Shown in pieces: positions 14,185 through 22,201 of a stretch of DNA of 24,580 bases. The position numbers were made by a program, and so were the translations under genes. Origin of the DNA: an uncultured bacterium. GTDB lineage: Bacteria; Actinomycetota; Coriobacteriia; Coriobacteriales; Coriobacteriaceae. The notes under the pieces were generated by a model that ran no database searches, was not told the DNA's origin, and was given only the letters and a program-made list of their open reading frames with translations. Location: contig CAJMPZ010000036.1 in the NCBI GenBank assembly GCA_905215445.1, positions 1 through 24,580 on the forward strand, read 5' to 3'. How positions within the stretch are numbered: position 1 is the first letter of the stretch; each line of letters opens with the position of its first letter.

Positions 14185-14958
14185 CTACATCGCCATTCCG
14201 CCGTCGACGCGCACGACCTCGCCCGTAATGTAGGCAGCCGCATCGCTCGCTAAAAAGCGCACCACGCCGGCCACTTCCTCGGGACGTGCCATGCGCTTAA
14301 GGGGAATCTGTTCCTCGGTTGCCGCACGCACCTTCTCCGAGAGCTTTGCCGTCATATCTGTCTCGACAAACCCGGGAGCGACCGCGTTCGCTCGTACGCC
14401 ACGAGGCGCAAGCTCGCGCGCCACCGCCTTGGTAAGCCCTATCACGCCCGCCTTGGAAGCAGCGTAGTTGGCTTGCCCGGCATTGCCCATCAGGCCCACG
14501 ACCGAGCTCATGTTGACGACGCAACCGCCGCGCTGGCGCATAAAGGTCTTGGTGAGCGCGCGCGTCATATTGAATGTTCCCTTGAGATTGACATCGAGCA
14601 CGCGATCGAATGCGTCATCGCCCATGCGCATGAGCAGGCCATCGCGGGTGATGCCGGCGTTGTTGACGAGCGCCCAAATGGAACCAAAGTCGTTGAGGAC
14701 CGCTTCCACGCACGCGTTGACAGCAGCGGGATCGGCCACGTCGCATTGATATGCGCGTGCCGTGGCGCCAACCGCCTCACAGGCTTCGCACGTCTTGCGC
14801 GCCGCATCGACGCTGCCGGCATAGACGACGGCGATATCAAAGCCGTCCTCCGCCAGACCGACAGCGCAGGCGCGGCCGATACCCCGCGAGCCGCCCGTGA
14901 CCAGTGCCACGCGACGTGAGTCGTTGCGCTCGAGCGCGCCGTTGTTCAAGTTGCCCAT
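14185..14958 (-). CDS. fabG: 3-oxoacyl-ACP reductase
   Basis: FabG is the NADPH-dependent reductase of 3-oxoacyl-ACP. The 257-residue protein is a classical short-chain dehydrogenase: the nucleotide loop TGGSRGIG is at 21-28, NNAG at 99-102, Asn124, Ser152 (MSSVVG), Tyr165 and Lys169 (YAASK) complete the active site. GQANYAASKAG and the ending TGEVVRVDGGMAM are characteristic of FabG. ATG 14958 has AAAGGA upstream. A polar extension of about a dozen residues precedes the Rossmann fold. It lies between fabD (30 bp upstream) and fabF in the elongation operon. Confidence 0.95.
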   Translation of the reverse strand: MGNLNNGALERNDSRRVALVTGGSRGIGRACAVGLAEDGFDIAVVYAGSVDAARKTCEACEAVGATARAYQCDVADPAAVNACVEAVLNDFGSIWALVNNAGITRDGLLMRMGDDAFDRVLDVNLKGTFNMTRALTKTFMRQRGGCVVNMSSVVGLMGNAGQANYAASKAGVIGLTKAVARELAPRGVRANAVAPGFVETDMTAKLSEKVRAATEEQIPLKRMARPEEVAGVVRFLASDAAAYITGEVVRVDGGMAM

Positions 14959-14988
14959 GTCATTCCTTTCGGGTTACAGCCCTGTGGA

Positions 14989-15915
14989 CTATGCGAGCTC
15001 GTCGGCAATAGCTGCGACCTGCTCGGCCGTTTCGCACGAATACACGCGAACGTCGCTCAGCGTACGCTTGACCAGGCCCGACAGCGTTTTGCCAGGGCCG
15101 ACCTCAATAAACGTGTCGATGCCCTGATTCTGCAGAGTATGCAGCGTGTCGACCCAACGAACGGCATGACTCACCTGATTGGCCAAGACATCCGATGCCG
15201 CTCGCGGGTCCGCCGGATAGGGCGCCGCCGTCATGTTTGCCATGACCGGAATCAGCAGCGGTGACGGCTCGTGGCCGGCTTGGATATACGTCGCCAGCCC
15301 CTCAGTCGCCTCGGCCATATAGGGGCTATGAAATGCGCCCGACACCGCGACTTTCATAGCGCGGCCGCCAGCCTCTTTTACTAGGACGTCGAGCTCCTGC
15401 AGCGCCTCGGGCGCTCCGGCAACAACCGTCTGCTGCGGACTGTTGTAGTTGACCGGCCAGCAGTCCTCGCCGGCCTGTTTTGCCAGGTTCTCGACTTGCG
15501 CCGCATCGAGCTTGATGACGGCGCGCATGCCGCCCGGATGGCGCTCGGCAGCCGCGGCCATCAGCGCCGCGCGCTCGCACACGAGCTCAAAGCCCGCTCG
15601 CGTATCGAACGCCCCCGCAAAGGTGAGCGCGGCGACCTCGCCCAGCGAAAAACCCGCACAGGCGGCAGGTACCACGCCGCGCTCACGCAGGGCGGCAGCC
15701 GCTGCCAGATCGTGAACGAACACGCACGGCTGCGTGTTCTCGGTCTGCGAGAGTTCCTCCTTGGAGGCGCTTCGGCACTGCTCACTGGTCCCCGGGCGCA
15801 CCTCGTCGACAATGGCGAACACCTCGGCGGCCGCCGGCGATGCCTCGATCAGGTCGACGCCCATCGCGGGGTGCTGGGCGCCCTGGCCGGCAAACAGAAA
15901 CGCTACGCCACCCAT
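14989..15915 (-). CDS. fabD: Malonyl-CoA:ACP transacylase
   Basis: FabD moves malonate from CoA to ACP. The 308-residue protein starts MGGVAFLFAGQGAQHPAMG, typical of the family. The nucleophile is Ser90 in GFSLGE, where many relatives have GHSLGE; the partner is His196 in GAFHSPYM. The acyl-binding Arg115 (CERAALM) is present. The ATG at 15915 overlaps the last codons of fabK by 13 bp, and a GAAGG element lies about 10 nt upstream. A GTG at 15921 is an alternative. The Phe before the catalytic serine is a mild variation and should not abolish activity. Confidence 0.94.
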   Translation of the reverse strand: MGGVAFLFAGQGAQHPAMGVDLIEASPAAAEVFAIVDEVRPGTSEQCRSASKEELSQTENTQPCVFVHDLAAAAALRERGVVPAACAGFSLGEVAALTFAGAFDTRAGFELVCERAALMAAAAERHPGGMRAVIKLDAAQVENLAKQAGEDCWPVNYNSPQQTVVAGAPEALQELDVLVKEAGGRAMKVAVSGAFHSPYMAEATEGLATYIQAGHEPSPLLIPVMANMTAAPYPADPRAASDVLANQVSHAVRWVDTLHTLQNQGIDTFIEVGPGKTLSGLVKRTLSDVRVYSCETAEQVAAIADELA

Positions 15916-16847
15916 GCGCACGCACCCTTCAGGACGTGCTCGGCGCCATCGACTAGGTCGTCAACGATTTCACGTGCACTTTGGCGCTCGTTGACCATGC
16001 CGGCAATCTGTCCACACAAAAACGAGCCCTCTTCGTAATTGCCGTCCTTGGCGGCCTTGCGAAGGGCGCCCGTGCCCATGGCCCCGAGCTCCTCGACGCT
16101 TACGCCCGCCGCCTCGCTCTTGGCGTAGGCGTTAGTGAAGGGGCTCTTGAGGGCACGCACCGGGTGTCCCGTCGAGCGGCCGGTCGCACGCGTCGAGGTG
16201 TCGTTGGCCTTCAGGACCATCTCCTTGTACTGCTCCGATACGGTGCACTCATCTGCGATCAGAAAGCGCGTACCCACCTGCACGCCGGCGGCGCCCAGCA
16301 TAAAGGCGGCCGCCACGCCGCGGCCATCGGCGATACCGCCAGCCGCAACCACGGGAATATCGACCGCATCGACAACCTGTGGCACCAGTGCCATCGTCGA
16401 GGTCTCGCCAATATGGCCGCCTGATTCGGTACCCTCGGCAACCACGGCAGTGGCTCCACGACGCGCCACGAGACGCGCCAGCGCCACCGAGGCAACGACC
16501 GGGATGACCTTGATGCCCGCCTCGTTCCACGCCTTCATGTACTTGGTGGGATTGCCGGCACCCGTCACGACGACCGGCACCCGCTCGTCAATCACGACCC
16601 GCGCGACCTCGTCGGCAAACGGGCTCATGAGCATGACGTTGACGCCAAAGGGCTTATCCGTCCTGGCGCGCAGCTCATGAATCTGGTCGCGCAGCCAGTT
16701 GGCGTCGGCGTTCATGGCCGCGATAATCCCTAAGCCGCCCGCCTCGGACACTGCGGACGCCAGCGAGGCGTCGGCGATCCAGGCCATACCGCCCTGGAAC
16801 ACGGGCTTTTCGATGCCGAGCAGATCGCAGAGAGGAGTCTTGAGCAT
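15903..16847 (-). CDS. fabK: Enoyl-ACP reductase II (FMN-dependent)
   Basis: FabK reduces trans-2-enoyl-ACP in the last step of each elongation cycle. The 314-residue protein is a TIM-barrel flavoprotein of the nitronate monooxygenase-like family. It opens with LCDLLGIEKPVFQGGMAWIAD and has GGLGIIAA, VVTGAGNP and EGTESGGHIGE; the His in the last pattern is the proposed catalytic residue of FabK. AAGGIADGRG and LGAAGVQVGTRF are phosphate and FMN-binding segments. Location between acpP and fabD separates it from nitronate monooxygenases of similar sequence. No fabI or fabL is seen in the window, so this is the visible enoyl reductase. FabK enzymes are known to be refractory to triclosan. Confidence 0.94.
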   Translation of the reverse strand: MLKTPLCDLLGIEKPVFQGGMAWIADASLASAVSEAGGLGIIAAMNADANWLRDQIHELRARTDKPFGVNVMLMSPFADEVARVVIDERVPVVVTGAGNPTKYMKAWNEAGIKVIPVVASVALARLVARRGATAVVAEGTESGGHIGETSTMALVPQVVDAVDIPVVAAGGIADGRGVAAAFMLGAAGVQVGTRFLIADECTVSEQYKEMVLKANDTSTRATGRSTGHPVRALKSPFTNAYAKSEAAGVSVEELGAMGTGALRKAAKDGNYEEGSFLCGQIAGMVNERQSAREIVDDLVDGAEHVLKGACAWVA

Positions 16848-16849
16848 CT

Positions 16850-17086
16850 CTACTTCTCCAATGCCGCCTCGACCGTATCGGCGAACTCGCCGACCGTCTT
16901 GGGGTTCTCCTCGGTATCGAGCTGGATGCCAAACTCGTCCTCAACGGCGACGAGGATCTCGACGGTGCCCAGACTGTCGAGACCAATCTCCTCGAGCGTG
17001 GACTCGGGCTTCATCTCGACGTCGTCAAGACCGGCGGTCTCGCGGATAACATCGCAAACGCGCTCGAAGGTCTTCTGATCTGCCAT
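16850..17086 (-). CDS. acpP: Acyl carrier protein
   Basis: ACP carries the growing acyl chain on a phosphopantetheine arm. The 78-residue, acidic protein has the attachment site Ser38 in GLDSLGTVEI. Four-helix ACP features are evident, including the VEDEFGIQL segment after the site. AAAGGAGAA before ATG 17086 is a strong ribosome-binding site, as expected for an abundant protein. It lies between fabH (52 bp upstream) and fabK, whose ATG follows its stop after 2 bp. GLDSLGTVE replaces the more common GADSLDTVE, which is still well within ACP variation. Confidence 0.97.
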   Translation of the reverse strand: MADQKTFERVCDVIRETAGLDDVEMKPESTLEEIGLDSLGTVEILVAVEDEFGIQLDTEENPKTVGEFADTVEAALEK

Positions 17087-17138
17087 GGTAGTTCTCCTTT
17101 GTTTGTGCCCTAGGGGCGTTTTTATTTCCTATGTGCGA

Positions 17139-18098
17139 CTACTTCCAACGAAGTAGATAGCCACCTATATCCAGACCGGCGCCAAATCCAACGAGGGCGA
17201 TGGTGTCGCCCGTGTGAAGTGCACCGGCGTTTGCCAGCCGGTCGAGGGCAAGCGGAATGCATGCGCTCGAAATGTTGCCGGTCTCGCGCAGCGTTCGAAC
17301 CACGCGCTTGTCTGGCACACCGAGGCGCTTGACCGCCTGACTCAGGATTCGTTCGTTAGCCTGATGGAATACAAAATGGTCGATGTCCTCGACCGAAATG
17401 CCCGCATCGCTCGCAAGCTTATGGACCGTGTCGCAAATCGCGTTGACGCCGAACTTGAACACGCGGCGGCCATTCATGGACAGCACGCTCTCGCTATCTG
17501 CGGAGGCCTTAAACGGCGAGGTGCCGACCAGACCGGGAACGCACAACGTCTCGACGTCGGGCGCCGTCGAAAGCTCAACGGCAAGGGGGCTGTCTCCCCC
17601 AGCCTCAATCACCGCGGCGCCTGCCCCATCGCCAAAGAGCACACAGGTGGCGCGGTCGGTCCAGTCGAGCGCGCGCGTCATCTGCTCGGCGGCAACGACA
17701 AGCACATGCTTGGCTCGTCCTCGGGCGATATAGCCCTCGGCAACATCGAGCGCAAATACGAAGCCGGCGCAGGCAGCCGAGACATCGAAGGCAGGGCACG
17801 TCGCGCCCAGTCGCTCAGCAACGGCACACGCCTCGGCGGGAACAAGGTGGTCACCCGTCGTCGTCGAGCAGACGATCAGATCCAACTGGCTCGCGTCGAT
17901 TCCGGACACCTGAAGTGCCCGCTCGCTCGCCGCTACGGCAAGGTCGTCAAGTGACTCGGTGGTGCAGACGTGGCGACTCTTAATACCTGTGCGGGTAAAA
18001 ATCCACTCATCCGAGGTATCGAGGAACTCGGACAGCTCGTCATTGGAAACACTGCGCTTAGGAAGCGCCGAGCCTGTTCCAAGAATCGTGAAACCCAT
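17139..18098 (-). CDS. fabH: 3-oxoacyl-ACP synthase III
   Basis: FabH starts fatty acid synthesis by condensing an acyl-CoA primer with malonyl-ACP. The 319-residue protein begins MGFTILGTGSALPKRSVSN at ATG 18098, with a near-perfect AAAGGAGG upstream; longer in-frame readings to 18245 cross the promoter region and are rejected. The triad is Cys110 (SAACAGF), His245 (FHQANERI) and Asn275 (ETGNISSACIPL). It is the first gene of the operon. The primer choice, straight or branched, cannot be read with confidence. Confidence 0.96.
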   Translation of the reverse strand: MGFTILGTGSALPKRSVSNDELSEFLDTSDEWIFTRTGIKSRHVCTTESLDDLAVAASERALQVSGIDASQLDLIVCSTTTGDHLVPAEACAVAERLGATCPAFDVSAACAGFVFALDVAEGYIARGRAKHVLVVAAEQMTRALDWTDRATCVLFGDGAGAAVIEAGGDSPLAVELSTAPDVETLCVPGLVGTSPFKASADSESVLSMNGRRVFKFGVNAICDTVHKLASDAGISVEDIDHFVFHQANERILSQAVKRLGVPDKRVVRTLRETGNISSACIPLALDRLANAGALHTGDTIALVGFGAGLDIGGYLLRWK

Positions 18099-18143
18099 CA
18101 CTAACCTCCTTTGAGTTGTTGACGTATTTACATCGACCAAGAG

Positions 18144-18170
18144 AGGATAGCGCATTTCAGTCGTTGTTAA
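18144..18170 (-). promoter_or_regulatory. Possible promoter of the fatty acid operon
   Basis: On the minus strand TTAACA (18170-18165) is followed by TATCCT (18149-18144) after 15 nt. The spacing is short but both boxes match fairly well, and TATCCT is also the -10 of the str operon here. The -35 box is inside the TGTTAAC palindrome, so a bound protein would block it. Confidence 0.4.
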
Positions 18171-18180
18171 CGTGTTAACA
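18165..18180. promoter_or_regulatory. Palindromic operator candidate between fabH and birA
   Basis: The 16-bp sequence TGTTAAC-GT-GTTAACA has perfect 7-bp arms. It lies 66 bp upstream of fabH and 92 bp before birA, so it could control both. The half-site resembles GTTAAC elements in biotin-regulon operators, but those of BirA are spaced much further apart and the BirA here lacks a DNA-binding domain. The binding protein is unknown. Confidence 0.5.
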
Positions 18181-18272
18181 TTAAATTGTCCAAATGCGAC
18201 AAAGGCTTCACATTGTGTCTCTCTCGACACCATTGCGTTATTCACTTATTCATTAAGGAGGTAGCAGCCGTT

Positions 18273-19049
18273 ATGGATGCCAAATTAACGATAGTCGACG
18301 TAACCGGATCGACCAACGATGACCTGCTCGAAGCAGGAAAACAGGGAGCGCCGCACGGCACAGGACTTGCCGCCCGGGCTCAGACAGCAGGACGCGGCCG
18401 GCGCGGCCACAAGTGGGATTCAACCGCCGGCAACCTATTGCTTTCGATTGTCCTGCGTCCATGCGTTAATCCTGCGAAGTACTCTGGTCTTGCTGCCGTC
18501 AGCGGCCTAGCGGTGCTCGAGGCGCTCGAAAAACAGGGTCTTGCAAACGAGATTGGCCTCAAATGGCCCAACGACTTGGTCGCTCGAGGGCGCAAACTCG
18601 GCGGCATCTTGGTCGAAGCGGCTCGTGACAACGAGGGCAAGCCCTTTGCCGTATGCGGCATTGGCGTCAATGTGAACTATGCGCCCCAAGAGGTGCCCGA
18701 TGGCGGCCTGGCGGCAATTGGCCTCTCGGACCTTAACGAGAACGTTCCTGCCGTCGACATGCTCCTCGATGAGGTCTATCACGCAGTTATAGACGCTGTA
18801 GATGCCTGGGCAGAGCGCCTCAACGCCAAGGAAAAAGACGCCGGTCCGATCGCGCCCGTCCACGACGAATATATCGCTCACCTCAATTGGATTAGGAAGC
18901 ACGTTATCGCCCGCTCACCCGCTGGAGACGAGCTGGCACGCGGCATCTTTAAAACCGTCGATGCCTTTGGTCGCGCGTGCATCGAAACAGAAGACGGCTT
19001 GCGATCCTTCCATTTTGAGGAGGCGTCATTGCGCCCCTTGAGTGAGTAG
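18273..19049 (+). CDS. birA: Biotin--[acetyl-CoA carboxylase] ligase, monofunctional
   Basis: BirA activates biotin with ATP and attaches it to the AccB lysine. The 258-residue protein has GSTN at 12-15, the biotinyl-AMP loop GRGRRGHKW at 40-48, KWPNDL at 97-102 and GGILVEA, followed by a small SH3-like C-terminal domain. There is no N-terminal helix-turn-helix, so it is an enzyme only and not a repressor. ATG 18273 has AAGGAGGT 10 nt upstream; an open extension to 18186 has no such site. It diverges from the acc/fab operon that encodes its substrate, a sensible pairing that also supports the AccB call. Confidence 0.95.
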   Translation: MDAKLTIVDVTGSTNDDLLEAGKQGAPHGTGLAARAQTAGRGRRGHKWDSTAGNLLLSIVLRPCVNPAKYSGLAAVSGLAVLEALEKQGLANEIGLKWPNDLVARGRKLGGILVEAARDNEGKPFAVCGIGVNVNYAPQEVPDGGLAAIGLSDLNENVPAVDMLLDEVYHAVIDAVDAWAERLNAKEKDAGPIAPVHDEYIAHLNWIRKHVIARSPAGDELARGIFKTVDAFGRACIETEDGLRSFHFEEASLRPLSE

Positions 19050-19109
19050 GTCGCCACAGCCAGCCGTTCGGCAGCCTTACCCGGCGATCCAAACCCATCA
19101 TGCAAAACA

Positions 19110-19146
19110 AAAGGGCCCCGCTACCGTAACGGCAGCGGGGCCCTTT
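19110..19146. terminator. Strong bidirectional terminator between birA and rpsJ
   Basis: A perfect 13-bp stem (AAAGGGCCCCGCT at 19110-19122 with AGCGGGGCCCTTT at 19134-19146) continues inward with CCG/CGG. On the minus strand it is followed by TGTTTTGC. It closes the str operon 20 nt after rpsJ and lies 60 bp after birA, so it likely serves both convergent units. Confidence 0.85.
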
Positions 19147-19165
19147 AAGCTATGAGCGATATCGC

Positions 19166-19474
19166 TTAGAGCTTGATGTCGATGTCGACGCCAGCGGGGA
19201 GGTCGAGACGCATAAGCGAATCAACGGTGCCCGAGGTGGGGTCGAGGATGTCGATGAGGCGCTTGTGGGTGCGCATCTCGAACTGCTCACGGGAGTCCTT
19301 GTTCACGTGCGGCGAGCGGATAACCGTGTACAGGTTGCGCTCGGTGGGCAGGGGGACAGGACCGGAAACGCGAGCGCCGGTCTTCTGAGCGGTCTCGACG
19401 ATGAGCTTCGCGGACTGATCGACGACCTCGTGATCATAGCCCTTGAGGCGAATGCGGATCTTCTGGGTAGCCAA
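19166..19474 (-). CDS. rpsJ: 30S ribosomal protein S10
   Basis: S10 is a 30S head protein that also binds NusB in antitermination. The 102-residue protein matches the family throughout (KIRIRLKGYDHEVVDQSA, GPVPLPTERNLYTVIRSPHVNKDSREQFEMRTHKRLIDI, given here as its key segments, then PAGVDIDIKL). The initiator is TTG at 19474, with GGAGG upstream; no ATG lies nearby in frame. It follows fusA by 61 bp with no tuf between, and a terminator follows it. In most bacteria S10 opens the S10 operon with rplC next, so this position at the end of a str operon is unusual. Confidence 0.96.
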   Translation of the reverse strand: MATQKIRIRLKGYDHEVVDQSAKLIVETAQKTGARVSGPVPLPTERNLYTVIRSPHVNKDSREQFEMRTHKRLIDILDPTSGTVDSLMRLDLPAGVDIDIKL

Positions 19475-19535
19475 CTTAAACCTCCAAAGAGTGCGAGAGA
19501 TGTTCTCGCAGGATTACGTAACAGGGAGCTCGAAC

Positions 19536-21635
19536 TTAGGCGTTCTTGCTCATGACCTCGTCCACGATGGACTTGGGCGCGGGCTCATAAGAGTCGAACT
19601 GCATCGTGTAGGATGCACGGCCCTGGGTCTGGGAGCGAAGGTCGGTAGCGTAACCGAACATCTCGCCCAGCGGCACCTTGGCACGGATGAGCTTGCTGTT
19701 CTTGCGATCCTCCATGCCCTCGATCTTGCCGCGGCGACCGGAGAGGTTGCCCATAACGTCGCCCATGTACTGCTCGGGGGTCTCGACCTCGACAGCCATG
19801 ATCGGCTCGAGCAGCTGCGGGTCGGACTTCTTGAGGGCGTCCTTGATAGCCATGGAACCGGCGATCTTGAAGGCGGCCTCGGAGGAGTCGACCTCGTGGT
19901 AAGAACCGTCGAACAGGGTGACCTTAACGTCGAGGACCGGGAAGCCGGCGATAACACCGGTGTTCAGGGCCTCCTGGATGCCCTTGTCGATGGACGGGAT
20001 GTACTCCTTGGGCACGACGCCGCCGACGATAGCGTTGACGAACTCGTAGCCGAAGCCCTCCTCCATCTTCTCGAGCTTGATGACGGCGTGGCCGTACTGA
20101 CCGCGACCGCCGGACTGACGGACGAACTTGCCCTCAGCCTTCTCGACGTCGTGACCAGCGGTCTCGCGGTAGGCAACCTGGGGCTTACCGACGTTAGCGT
20201 CAACCTTGAACTCGCGGAGCAGACGGTCGACGATGATCTCGAGGTGCAGCTCGCCCATGCCGGCGATGATGGTCTGGCCGGTCTCGTGGTTGGTGGACAC
20301 CTGGAAGGTCGGGTCCTCCTCGGCGAGCTTGGTCAGAGCCAGGGACATCTTGTCCTGCTCGGCCTTGGTCTTGGGCTCGATGGCAACGTCAATAACGGGC
20401 TTAGCGAACTCGATCTTCTCGAGGACGATCTCCTTGCCCTCGGCGCACAGGGTGTCACCGGTGGTGGAGTTCTTGAAGCCGACGCAAGCGACGATGTCGC
20501 CGGCGGCAGCGTCGTCACGGTCGATACGCTCGGCGGCGTTCATCTCGAGGATGCGGCCGAGGCGCTCGCGCTGACCGTTGGAAGCGTTGACAACGTAGGA
20601 GCCGGACTCGGCGCGGCCGGAGTAAACGCGGACGTAGGTGAGCTTACCGACGAACGGGTCGGTCATGATCTTGAAGACCAGGCCGGAGAAGGGCTCGTCG
20701 AAGGAAGGATGACGCTGAATCTCCTCGCCGGTGTCCGGATCGGTACCGGTGACGGCCTCGACGTCAAGCGGGCTGGGCAGGTAGTCGACGACAGCGTCGA
20801 GCAGCTCCTGAACGCCCTTGTTCTTGTAGGCGGAACCCACGAAGACGAGGTTGAGCTCGTTGGCCAGAACGCCCTTGCGCAGAGCAGCCTTGAGCTCCTC
20901 GACGGTGAAGTCCTCCTCCATGAGGATCTTCTCCATGAGCTCGTCGTCAAAGCTGGCAGCAGCGTCGAGGAGCTCCTCGCGCTTGGTGGCAGCGATGTCG
21001 GCAAACTCAGCCGGGATCTCGTCCATCGGCTCGGGGTAGGTCATACCCTTCTCGTCGGCCTTGAAGTCCCATGCAGTCATGGTGACCAGGTCGATGACGC
21101 CCCAGAAGTTGTCCTCGGCGCCCATCGGGACCTGAGCGGCCACGGCGTTGGCGTCGAGACGATCCTTCATGGTCTCGATAGCGTTGAAGAAGTCAGCGCC
21201 CACGCGGTCATACTTGTTGATGAAGGCGATGCGGGGGACGTTGAAGGTAGAAGCCTGACGCCAAACGGTCTCAGACTGGGGCTGAACGCCGGCAACGGCG
21301 TCGAAGACGGCGACAGCGCCATCGAGGACGCGCAGGCAGCGCTCGACCTCGGCGGTGAAGTCAACGTGGCCCGGGGTGTCGATGATCTGGATGCGGTAGT
21401 CCTTACCGTCCTTGTTCCAGAAGCACGTGGTAGCAGCGGAGGTAATGGTTACGCCGCGCTCCTGCTCCTGAACCATCCAGTCCATGGTGGCAGCGCCCTC
21501 ATGGACCTCACCGATCTTGTGGGTCTTACCGGTGTAGTAAAGAATACGCTCGGTCGTGGTGGTCTTACCGGCATCGATGTGAGCCATGATGCCGATGTTA
21601 CGGGTATCGGAAAGCTTGTACTTAGGCTTAGCCAT
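19536..21635 (-). CDS. fusA: Translation elongation factor G
   Basis: EF-G is the GTPase that drives translocation and, with RRF, ribosome recycling. The 699-residue length is standard. The P-loop AHIDAGKTTTTERILYYTG is near residues 17-35, DTPGHVDFT follows, and the G4 motif is NKYD where NKMD is more usual, a tolerated change. Domains II to V follow in the usual order, with GRGQYGHAVI in domain IV. ATG 21635 has AAGGAA upstream. It lies 19 bp after rpsG and before rpsJ. Confidence 0.97.
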   Translation of the reverse strand: MAKPKYKLSDTRNIGIMAHIDAGKTTTTERILYYTGKTHKIGEVHEGAATMDWMVQEQERGVTITSAATTCFWNKDGKDYRIQIIDTPGHVDFTAEVERCLRVLDGAVAVFDAVAGVQPQSETVWRQASTFNVPRIAFINKYDRVGADFFNAIETMKDRLDANAVAAQVPMGAEDNFWGVIDLVTMTAWDFKADEKGMTYPEPMDEIPAEFADIAATKREELLDAAASFDDELMEKILMEEDFTVEELKAALRKGVLANELNLVFVGSAYKNKGVQELLDAVVDYLPSPLDVEAVTGTDPDTGEEIQRHPSFDEPFSGLVFKIMTDPFVGKLTYVRVYSGRAESGSYVVNASNGQRERLGRILEMNAAERIDRDDAAAGDIVACVGFKNSTTGDTLCAEGKEIVLEKIEFAKPVIDVAIEPKTKAEQDKMSLALTKLAEEDPTFQVSTNHETGQTIIAGMGELHLEIIVDRLLREFKVDANVGKPQVAYRETAGHDVEKAEGKFVRQSGGRGQYGHAVIKLEKMEEGFGYEFVNAIVGGVVPKEYIPSIDKGIQEALNTGVIAGFPVLDVKVTLFDGSYHEVDSSEAAFKIAGSMAIKDALKKSDPQLLEPIMAVEVETPEQYMGDVMGNLSGRRGKIEGMEDRKNSKLIRAKVPLGEMFGYATDLRSQTQGRASYTMQFDSYEPAPKSIVDEVMSKNA

Positions 21636-21654
21636 GTTAGTTCCTTACCTTAAC

Positions 21655-22128
21655 TTACCAACGATAGTGAGAGAACGCGCGGTTGGCCTCGGCCATCTTG
21701 AAGACGTCCTCACGCTTCTTGACGGAAGCGCCCAGGCCGTTGGAGGCGTCGAGGATCTCGTTGGCGAGACGCTCGGCCATGGTCTTCTCCTTGCGAGCGC
21801 GGGAGAAGTTGACGATCCAGCGGATACCCAGAGCGGTGGAACGACGGGAGTTGACCTCCATCGGGACCTGATAGGTAGCGCCACCGACACGCTTGGGCTT
21901 AACCTCGAGCGTGGGCTTGACGTTGTCCATAGCCTTCTTGAAGGTAGCGAGAGCGTCGCCACCCTCGGACTTCTCGGCAACGATCTCGAAAGCGGTGTAA
22001 ACGATGCGCTCAGCGGTGGCCTTCTTGCCGTCAAGAAGGACCTTGTTGATGAGCTGAGTCACCAGGCGGTTGTTGTAAACGGCGTCAGGCTGAACCTCAC
22101 GACGATTAGCTGCTGCACGACGCGGCAT
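21655..22128 (-). CDS. rpsG: 30S ribosomal protein S7
   Basis: S7 nucleates assembly of the 30S head by binding the 3' domain of 16S rRNA. The protein has 157 residues, starts MPRRAAANRREVQPDAVYNN, and has the conserved segments NKVLLDGKKATAERI, VGGATYQVP and the C-terminal EANRAFSHYRW. AAGGAG before ATG 22128 is a strong site. It is the second gene of the str operon, 73 bp after rpsL and 19 bp before fusA. In enterobacteria S7 represses this operon at the rpsL-rpsG gap. No matching structure is evident here, so such control is unproven. Confidence 0.97.
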   Translation of the reverse strand: MPRRAAANRREVQPDAVYNNRLVTQLINKVLLDGKKATAERIVYTAFEIVAEKSEGGDALATFKKAMDNVKPTLEVKPKRVGGATYQVPMEVNSRRSTALGIRWIVNFSRARKEKTMAERLANEILDASNGLGASVKKREDVFKMAEANRAFSHYRW

Positions 22129-22201
22129 GTGAAATCTCCTTAAGTGTCTACCGTGCGGCGCTTAGGCGGCACACGGCGAAAGTATCAAAACGTTATCTGG
22201 C

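Noticed and set aside
11899..14253. A 784-codon open frame on plus, opposite accC, fabZ, accB and fabF
   Set aside because: It crosses several conserved minus-strand genes, is rich in His/Arg/Gly and has no recognisable domain, so it is a shadow of codon bias.
18099..18245. Longer start for fabH
   Set aside because: The extension covers the palindrome and promoter. ATG 18098 has a near-perfect ribosome-binding site and the standard FabH N-terminus.
18186..18272. Longer start for birA
   Set aside because: The open extension runs through the intergenic promoter region and has no ribosome-binding site, whereas ATG 18273 has AAGGAGGT upstream and matches the usual BirA N-terminus.
19443..21653. 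A 736-codon open frame on plus, opposite fusA
   Set aside because: It lies antisense to the well-conserved fusA gene and has the low-complexity Leu/Gly/Val/Asp-rich composition expected when a G+C-rich coding strand is read backwards. No motif was recognised.
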